Of a stretch of DNA of 64,000 nucleotides, positions 58,578 through 64,000 are shown piece after piece. The stretch covers positions 992,001 to 1,056,000 of the forward strand of contig CAVWEY010000003.1 in the NCBI GenBank assembly GCA_963754135.1, read 5' to 3'. This DNA is from JAJFUI01 sp963754135 (GTDB lineage: Bacteria; Planctomycetota; Planctomycetia; Pirellulales; Thermoguttaceae). The notes under the pieces were generated by a model that worked only from the letters and a program-made list of their open reading frames with translations, had not been told where the DNA came from and ran no database searches. The first letter of the stretch is position 1, and every line of letters begins with the position of its first letter. Both the position numbers and the translations under genes were made by a program.

Positions 58578-58979
58578 CTAGCGTTGCGGCGGATCGCCGC
58601 CGTAACTCATTGCGGCGCCGAGCGGTTCGGAGGCCGGCTTGTGCGGCTCCTTGGCCGCGGTCTTACTGCGGGCGGTCCGGGCCGCGGCGGCCACCTGGCG
58701 TTCCAACTCCTTCACGCGCTGCTCCATCTCCTTGCCCGGCTTGAACGTGACCACGTACTTTTCGGGCACAAACACCTTGTCGCCGGTGCGGGGGTTCCGG
58801 GCCTTGCGGGGGGCCCGCCGCTTGACCTCGAAGACGCCGAAGTTGCGGAGCTCGATCCGCCGCTCCGCCACCAGGGCGTCCACAATGGCGTCAAAGGTCT
58901 TCTGCACGATCTCCTTCGTCTGCAACTGGGTCAGTCCGATCTCCTCGGAAATAGTCCGTACGATCTCTTTCTTGGTCAC
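58578..58979 (-). CDS. HU-family DNA-binding protein with extended tail
   Basis: A 133-residue HU/IHF-type nucleoid protein: EIGLTQLQTKEIVQKTFDAI, RIELRNFGVFEVKRRAPRKA and RNPRTGDKVFVPEKYVVTFK, with the DNA-binding arm containing RNPRTG. The C-terminal 40 residues (VAAAARTARSKTAAKEPHKP) form a basic, Ala/Lys-rich tail beyond the usual 90-residue HU. The start is GTG 58977-58979 with GGGAGA upstream, and a near-consensus promoter lies at 59030-59058. Confidence 0.9.
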   Translation of the reverse strand: MTKKEIVRTISEEIGLTQLQTKEIVQKTFDAIVDALVAERRIELRNFGVFEVKRRAPRKARNPRTGDKVFVPEKYVVTFKPGKEMEQRVKELERQVAAAARTARSKTAAKEPHKPASEPLGAAMSYGGDPPQR

Positions 58980-59029
58980 GACTCAGTTCTCCCGTGAGAA
59001 GGGTCGCCGCAGGCTCGTTTACTGCTCCA

Positions 59030-59058
59030 AGTGTAGGTGTCGTAAAGACTAGTGTCAA
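59030..59058 (-). promoter_or_regulatory. promoter of the HU gene
   Basis: On the minus strand TTGACA (59053-59058), a 17-bp spacer and TACACT (59030-59035). This is the best sigma70-type match in the window, about 50 bp before the GTG start. Confidence 0.75.
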
Positions 59059-59375
59059 GGCCAATCCGCCCGCTCCGCCGTAATCTTGCCAAGGCTGCCA
59101 CCCTTTATCGGTTGCCCAAGCGGAAAACTCTAGCTAACCCCTAGAATCCCCAGTTTCCGCAAAGCCGAAATCAATCGCCGCGGTTGTCGGCAATTCCCCT
59201 TGTCTTGGCGGGCCGCTTTGGGTATTTCTACGCGACCTAGTCCACCCCGGGGAGAACCCCTACGCGCCCAGTCGGCGTACTGCTCTCTCGGGGAGGCATA
59301 TTTCGGGGCGGGTTTTTTCAGGCTCGTCGAGTCCCACTTCTCCTGCTCTAGCGACCAAGACGGAAAGGGCCACGG
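59059..59375. other. intergenic between divergent HU and bamA
   Basis: No gene or repeat recognised. It should contain the bamA promoter. Confidence 0.3.
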
Positions 59376-62300
59376 ATGGCCGACCTGCGAACCGACACGG
59401 GCCGCTCCGCCTCCCACTGGGTCAAGTGCCTGCTCCTGGCGGCGGCCATCAGCGGCGGGGCCTCCTTGGCCCTGGGGCAGATGCGGCCGGAACCGCCCGG
59501 ACTGATGCCGCCGGGCGCGGGCCCGTCCCAGGCCGCCGTGCCGCCGTCTGTTCCGCAGGTCATTCCGGCGCCTGCCGGGGAACCGGTCGTCCCGGGGCCG
59601 GCCGGCGCGGGCGCCGGTCCGCCGCAAACGGTCACCGACGTGCGGATCGTCGGCAACAAGTCGTTGCCCTTGAACAAGATTCTGCCGCACATCCGCACCC
59701 GGCCCGGCCGGCCCTTCGATCTGGAACAGATCGAGGAGGACGTCCGCCGCTTGGACCACACCGGAATGTTCGTCGACATCAAGACCTACTGGCAGCAGGT
59801 GGCCGGGGGGCGGGTGGTGATTTTCGACCTCATGGAGCGCCCCCTGTTGCAGGACGTGCTCTTCGTCGGCTGCTACGAAATCCGCAAGACGGTGTTGCAG
59901 AAGGAGGCGGGCATCAAGAAAGGCGACGCGGCCAACCCCTTCGCCGTCGAAGAGGCCCGGGCCAAGCTCGAAGAGTTCTACCACAAACGCGGCTTCACCA
60001 GCGCCCGCGTCACGCTCCTGGAGGGGAACAAACCGGAGGACCGCCGGGCGGTCTTCCTGTTCGACGAGGGGATAAAGCAGCGGGTGGTCGACACCACTTT
60101 CGTCGGCAACCAGATCGCCAGCGACGGCCGCCTGCGGACGCAGATCGGCACCAGCCGCGCCTTCCCCGCGCTCCCCTTCGGCCTGCGTTTCCCCTGGTTC
60201 GGCGGGGAACTCGACCGCAAGAAGGTCGAAGAAGACGTCGAGAAGCTGACCGCCTATTACCGCGGCCTGGGCTTCTTCCGCGCCGGATCGGCAGCGAGGT
60301 GACTTTCAGCGAGAAGCAGACCTGGGCCACGGTCAATTTCGTCGTCGACGAGGGGCCACGCTACAAGATCCGCAACGTCTCGGTCATCGGCAACACGAAG
60401 TATACCACCGACCAACTAATGGCCGAAACGAAGCTCAAGGACGGCGAGTACTTCAACCAGGCCAAGATGGCGGCCGACCAGGCCATGTTGCAGGAAAAAT
60501 ACGGCGGCATCGGCTACGTCTTCACCGACGTCAGGGCCGATCCGCGGTTCCTCGAAGAGCCGGCCCAACTCGACCTGGTCTACAACATCAAGGAGGGGGA
60601 CCGCTACCGCGTCGGCAAGATCAACGTGATCATCAAGGGGGAGTATCCGCACACGCAACTCACCACGGTGCTGAACCGCCTGTCGTTGAAGCCGGGCGAC
60701 ATCCTGGACACCCGTGAGGTCCAGGCCAGCCAGCGGCGGTTGCGGGCGTGCGGACTGTTCGAGGCCAATATGGCCAACGGAAACGCCCCGAAGATCGTCT
60801 TCAACCCGCCGGGCCAGGAAGAGCTCGACGAGGAGCAACTCGCCCAAAAGCCGAAGGACAAATCGGGGCACGGCGGCGGACGCGGCGGCATGGGCCGGGG
60901 CATGGGCCGCGGGATGGGTGGCGGCGGCACGGGCGGCGACGGTTCGGGCGGCGACAACAGCGACGGCTCCGCCACCTTCCGCGGCCAAAGCCCGGACCCC
61001 CAGCCCCGCGACCGCGTGCTCGACATTACGCTGGATTGCGGCCGGTACGTCGGGCCAATGGACAATGACGCGGACAGCACCAGCAATAGCCGGGGGCTAA
61101 CAGCCCTCGGAGGCCAGCCCAGACCGCAATACCTGGCCCCCGACGACAACGTGCCCAGCGGCGGACCGCTGCCGAAGAACGCGGCCCCCGGCGACTGCGA
61201 CGCCCGGCGGCGTCCGGCGGAGAGTGATCGGGGCGATTCTCTCTGGCAGACGCTCCGGGAACTGCGTGACGCCGCCGCCAAAGCGAAGCAGGAACAACAG
61301 AACCGGCAACCCCGGTCGCGCGACGAGTTGATCCTGACGCAATACTCGCCCGACGCGGGGCGGGTCAATCCGGCCTCGCAACCGGACGGCCAGTGGTCGC
61401 CGCCGCCGGCCGCAGGCCCCAATACGAGCAGTCCGCCGCCGGCGGGGAACTATGCGGGCAGTCCGCCGCCCGGCCCGGCCTACTCCACCGGGCAGCCGCC
61501 GGCGGGTGGCGCCGGCGGCTGGTCCGCCAGTGGCGGCAATACGGCCGGGCAAGCCGGCAGTGGCGTCCAGGGCACCCAGGCCGCGCCGGTCCAGCCCAAC
61601 CCGCAATACGGCCAGCCGTCGATGTGGCCGAGCCAGGCGCCGCAACGGCCGGTCGAGTCGCCGCAGGGGCCATATTTGCCGGGTCCGATTTTCAGCGAAA
61701 ACTCGCCCTTCCGCGACGGACCGCCCGACGGCGGCGAAATGGCCCGTCCGCTGCCCGTGGGCGTCATTACCGAAGAGGCGATGACCGGCCGGTTGATGTT
61801 CGGCATCGGCATCAACTCCGACGCCGGGTTGGTCGGCTCGGTCGTGCTGGACGAACAGAACTTCGACTGGACCCGCTTGCCCACGAGCTGGGAAGACATC
61901 CGCAACGGCACCGCCTGGCGCGGGGCCGGGGAGCGGTTCCGCATCGAGGCCGTGCCGAGCATCGCGACGACGGCCGGCACGGCCCCATTGCAGCGCGTAC
62001 ATGATCGACTTCCAGGAGCCGTACCTGATGAATACGGCCGTCAGCATGGGGCTGAGCGGTTACTACTACAGCCGCCAGTACACCGAATACCTGGAGCAGC
62101 GGGTGGGCGGGCGGGTCGCCCTGGGCTACCAGTTCGCTCCCGATCTCTCCGGCACCATCGCCTATCGCGGGGCGAAGGTGAACATCATGAATCCGATCGA
62201 CCCCTTCCTGCCCGACTTGGCCGAAGTCACCGGCCGCAACCTGGCCCTGCACGGCTTCTCGGCCTCGCTGGCCCACGACACCCGCGACAACGCCTTCCTG

Positions 62301-62861
62301 GCCACCGAAGGGCACTTGATCCAGGCGTCGTTCGAGGAGGTGCTCGGCTCGTACCAGTATCCGCACGCGGAAGTCGATCTGCGGAAGTATTTCGGGCTTT
62401 ACGAGCGGCCGGACGGCTCGGGGCGGCACGTCTTGACGCTGGCCGCCCGCGCCGGAGTGACCGGCGACAACACGCCGATCTACGAGCGGTACTACGCCGG
62501 CGGCTTCTCCAGCATCCGCGGCTTCCAGTTCCGCGGCGTATCGCCGACCGTCTATAGCCCCTACGTCGGCGGCGACGTGTTCGTCGGCGGCGACTTCGAG
62601 CTGTTCGCCTCGGCCGAATACATGTTCCCCATCACGGCCGACGACATGATCCGCGGGGTGATCTTCTGCGACAGCGGCACGGTCGAGCCGACGATCTCGA
62701 ATTGGAGCGACAAGTACCGGGTGGCGCCGGGCTTCGGGCTGCGGATTTGCGTGCCGGCGATGGGGCCGGCCCCCATCGCCCTGGACTTCGCCTTCCCCGT
62801 CTCCTGGCAGCCCGGCGACCGCTTCGAGGTGTTCAGCTTCTTCGTGGGCTTCGGCCGGTAA
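59376..62861 (+). CDS. bamA: outer-membrane assembly protein BamA (Omp85), two frameshifts, long linker
   Basis: About 1160 residues after joining frames. Signal peptide (CLLLAAAISGGASLALGQ), POTRA repeats (VTDVRIVGNKSLPLNKILPH; QDVLFVGCYEIRKTVLQKEA; YKIRNVSVIGNTKYTTDQLM; VGKINVIIKGEYPHT), then a roughly 300-residue Gly/Pro-rich region (GGGRGGMGRGMGRGMGGGG), then the barrel (LMFGIGINSDAGLVGSVVLD ... FSSIRGFQFRG ... FAFPVSWQPGDRFEVFSFFV). Shifts are needed near 60292 and 61990, and GC-rich single-base errors are likely. A fragment of a palindromic element encodes SNSRGLTALGG. BamA inserts barrel proteins into the outer membrane. Confidence 0.88.
61087..61108. repeat. half-copy of the GCCGGGGGCTAACAGCCC element in bamA
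   Basis: AATAGCCGGGGGCTAACAGC matches one arm of 49506-49587 and is in frame within the Gly/Pro-rich linker. Confidence 0.75.
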
Positions 62862-62863
62862 TG

Positions 62864-63391
62864 TCAATCGTACTTCACCAGGCTGACCGTCTTGTACTGG
62901 GCGATCCGCCGGGCGCCGTGCAGGTCGGCCAACTCGATCAGGAACGCGCAGCCGACCACCACCCCGCCCATCTTCTCTACCAGCCGGCAACAGGCCTCGA
63001 CCGTGCCGCCGGTGGCCAGCAGATCATCGACCACCAGCACTTTCGCGCCGGGGGCGATGGCGTCGGTGTGGATTTCCAGGGTGTCCGTGCCGTACTCCAA
63101 TTCATAGCTGAACGATTGGGTGTGGTACGGCAGTTTGCCCGGCTTGCGGATCGGCACCAGGGCCGCGTTCAGCTCCAAAGCCACGGGGGCGGCGAAGATG
63201 AACCCGCGGGCCTCGGCGGCGGCCACCACGTCGATCTTCGCGGTGCGGAAGGGGTTGGCCATCTCGACCACCGCCGAGCGGAACGCCGCCGGATCGGTCA
63301 ACAGCGGCGTGATGTCACGGAAGAGGATGCCCGGCTTGGGGAAGTCGGGGATGGCACGGATGTAGTCGGCCAGGTTGAGGCTGGGGGGCAT
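62864..63391 (-). CDS. apt: adenine phosphoribosyltransferase
   Basis: A 175-residue purine-salvage enzyme. IRAIPDFPKPGILFRDITPL is the typical N-terminus, AEARGFIFAAPVALELN the hood region, and VLVVDDLLATGGTVEACCRL the PRPP-binding motif. It converges with bamA, 2 bp between stops. Confidence 0.95.
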   Translation of the reverse strand: MPPSLNLADYIRAIPDFPKPGILFRDITPLLTDPAAFRSAVVEMANPFRTAKIDVVAAAEARGFIFAAPVALELNAALVPIRKPGKLPYHTQSFSYELEYGTDTLEIHTDAIAPGAKVLVVDDLLATGGTVEACCRLVEKMGGVVVGCAFLIELADLHGARRIAQYKTVSLVKYD

Positions 63392-63775
63392 GGGTGGATA
63401 GTGGTCAGGGGTCAGTTGTCAGCTATCAGCCATCACTTTTCAGTAGTCGATGTTCAGCGAGAAACGCCCGCCAACTGCGGTCGGCGGGGGCGGCGGTCCC
63501 GTGGCCAAGTCGCGTAGGGCGCACCACAGTTGGTCAGCAACTCTTCGGATTTCCAAAGTTACAACCTCGCCCCGCATCTCGCCGAAAACAAGCAACGGCG
63601 CAGAGTGGGAGTTCCGTGCCCACCATGATGCGCTTCGCGGCGGGGTTTGTCCAGAGCAAGAATTGGGCCATTTTGGCGTCAATCGAAATCGGCCGCCAGC
63701 CAGCGCACCCCAGGAACCGCCCGAACTGCGTGGTTCCCGCCCGGAACTGGCCTTCCCGGAGCCGCCCGCCACTCG
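63392..63775. other. region without a supported gene
   Basis: About 380 bp. A minus-strand open frame (63440-63772, with SAPLLVFGEMRGEVVTLEIR) has some coding-like character, but no start with a ribosome-binding site and no family. A small TCAGTTGTCAGCTATCAGCC low-complexity stretch lies near 63412-63431. Confidence 0.35.
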
Positions 63776-64000
63776 TCAGCGTGCTCTAAATCCGAGCTTC
63801 TTGGCTTGCTCAAAATCCTCTGTCGCTTTGGGACCATTGCCCTGCTTTCGATACGCCAAGCCGCGGTTCCATCGCGCGACGGCCAATTTCGGGTTGAGCC
63901 GAATAGCCTCAGAAAAGTCCGCAATGGCCAGGTCGAGCCTCCCTTTCTTGTAATAGGCAAGCCCTCGATTGTTGTACGCGAGGGCGTGGGCGGGATCAAG
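63776..64000 (-). CDS. TPR repeat protein, C-terminal part (runs off the window)
   Basis: Reading inward from the window edge, the minus strand encodes LDPAHALAYNNRGLAYYKKG, RLDLAIADFSEAIRLNPKLA and VARWNRGLAYRKQGNGPKAT, ending QAKKLGFRAR and TGA 63776-63778. These are about two TPR repeats of the NRGLAY...AIRLNP type. The start lies outside the window. The partner or role cannot be inferred. Confidence 0.85.
   Translation of the reverse strand, partial: LDPAHALAYNNRGLAYYKKGRLDLAIADFSEAIRLNPKLAVARWNRGLAYRKQGNGPKATEDFEQAKKLGFRAR

Noticed and set aside
59130..59984. Minus-strand open frame upstream of and across the bamA start
   Set aside because: It is mostly antisense to the BamA signal and POTRA region, Arg-rich, without a domain.
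61812..62990. Minus-strand open frame across the bamA barrel
   Set aside because: It is antisense to the conserved barrel region and has no recognisable motif.
1..64000. tRNA, rRNA, CRISPR arrays and riboswitches
   Set aside because: I looked for conserved rRNA segments, tRNA-like T-loop patterns and regular repeat-spacer arrays and found none I can support; a tRNA/Rfam scan would be decisive.

Overview
The window reads as a high-GC chromosome segment of a planctomycete, most likely of the Pirellula-like group. Supporting signs are a DUF1559 protein with a prepilin-type N-terminus, secreted trypsin-like proteins ending in SHD1 domains, a J-like domain fused to a membrane anchor and a Pro/Glu linker, a small conserved planctomycete lipoprotein, and a diderm toolkit (BamA, LpxL/HtrB, LptF/G-type permease). 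I saw no rRNA, tRNA or CRISPR array. I could run no homology search, so all family calls come from motifs.

Layout. 1-1627: remnant of a restriction-modification locus (N6-adenine methylase with an in-frame stop, divergent from an HTH regulator and a PD-(D/E)xK-like nuclease). 1636-5576: ftsH, an FHA protein and a secreted VKV-repeat protein. 5741-10198: three tandem secreted trypsin-like paralogues, two with a replaced catalytic residue. 10818-16526: a fused toxin-antitoxin reading frame, a lipoprotein metallopeptidase, GNAT, LpxL-like, Gfo/Idh/MocA and CPBP proteins. 16628-25460: pgsA, rimO, an ImmA/IrrE-type peptidase, a glycosyltransferase, an LptF/G permease, a zinc dehydrogenase, coaX and obg. 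25684-30889: EF-Tu-domain-like protein, S41 protease, small aspartyl protease, J-like protein, trmL. 31119-38455 is more accessory: small basic protein, a two-gene unit with a GIY-YIG-like protein behind an operator-like palindrome, cold-shock and RRM proteins, a broken radical SAM gene, a BON protein, and a DUF262-HNH protein with a small downstream gene. 38766-43539: acylating aldehyde dehydrogenase, STAS protein, a broken gene and an ISKra4-like element with a 9-bp target duplication. 43535-58979: secreted hydrolase-like protein, transketolase, dcd, nth, nucleotidyltransferase, uvrC, acpS, DUF1559 protein, MntA with a truncated HepT, trpS, a MazEF-like pair, pyrD, a lipoprotein and HU. 59376-64000: bamA, apt and the end of a TPR protein.

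The most striking property is the density of short palindromic elements (about 25-95 bp, several unrelated families). They lie between genes and also inside housekeeping genes, where they stay open and add extra peptides (obg, coaX, tkt, rimO, uvrC, the secreted hydrolase, a membrane protein, and a fragment in bamA). This resembles the intragenic palindromic elements of Rickettsia. The second recurrent property is single-base frameshifts in otherwise conserved genes (ftsH, uvrC, bamA, CPBP, radical SAM, transposase). Because essential genes are hit, many of these are probably sequencing or assembly errors, and they limit any pseudogene claim made here.
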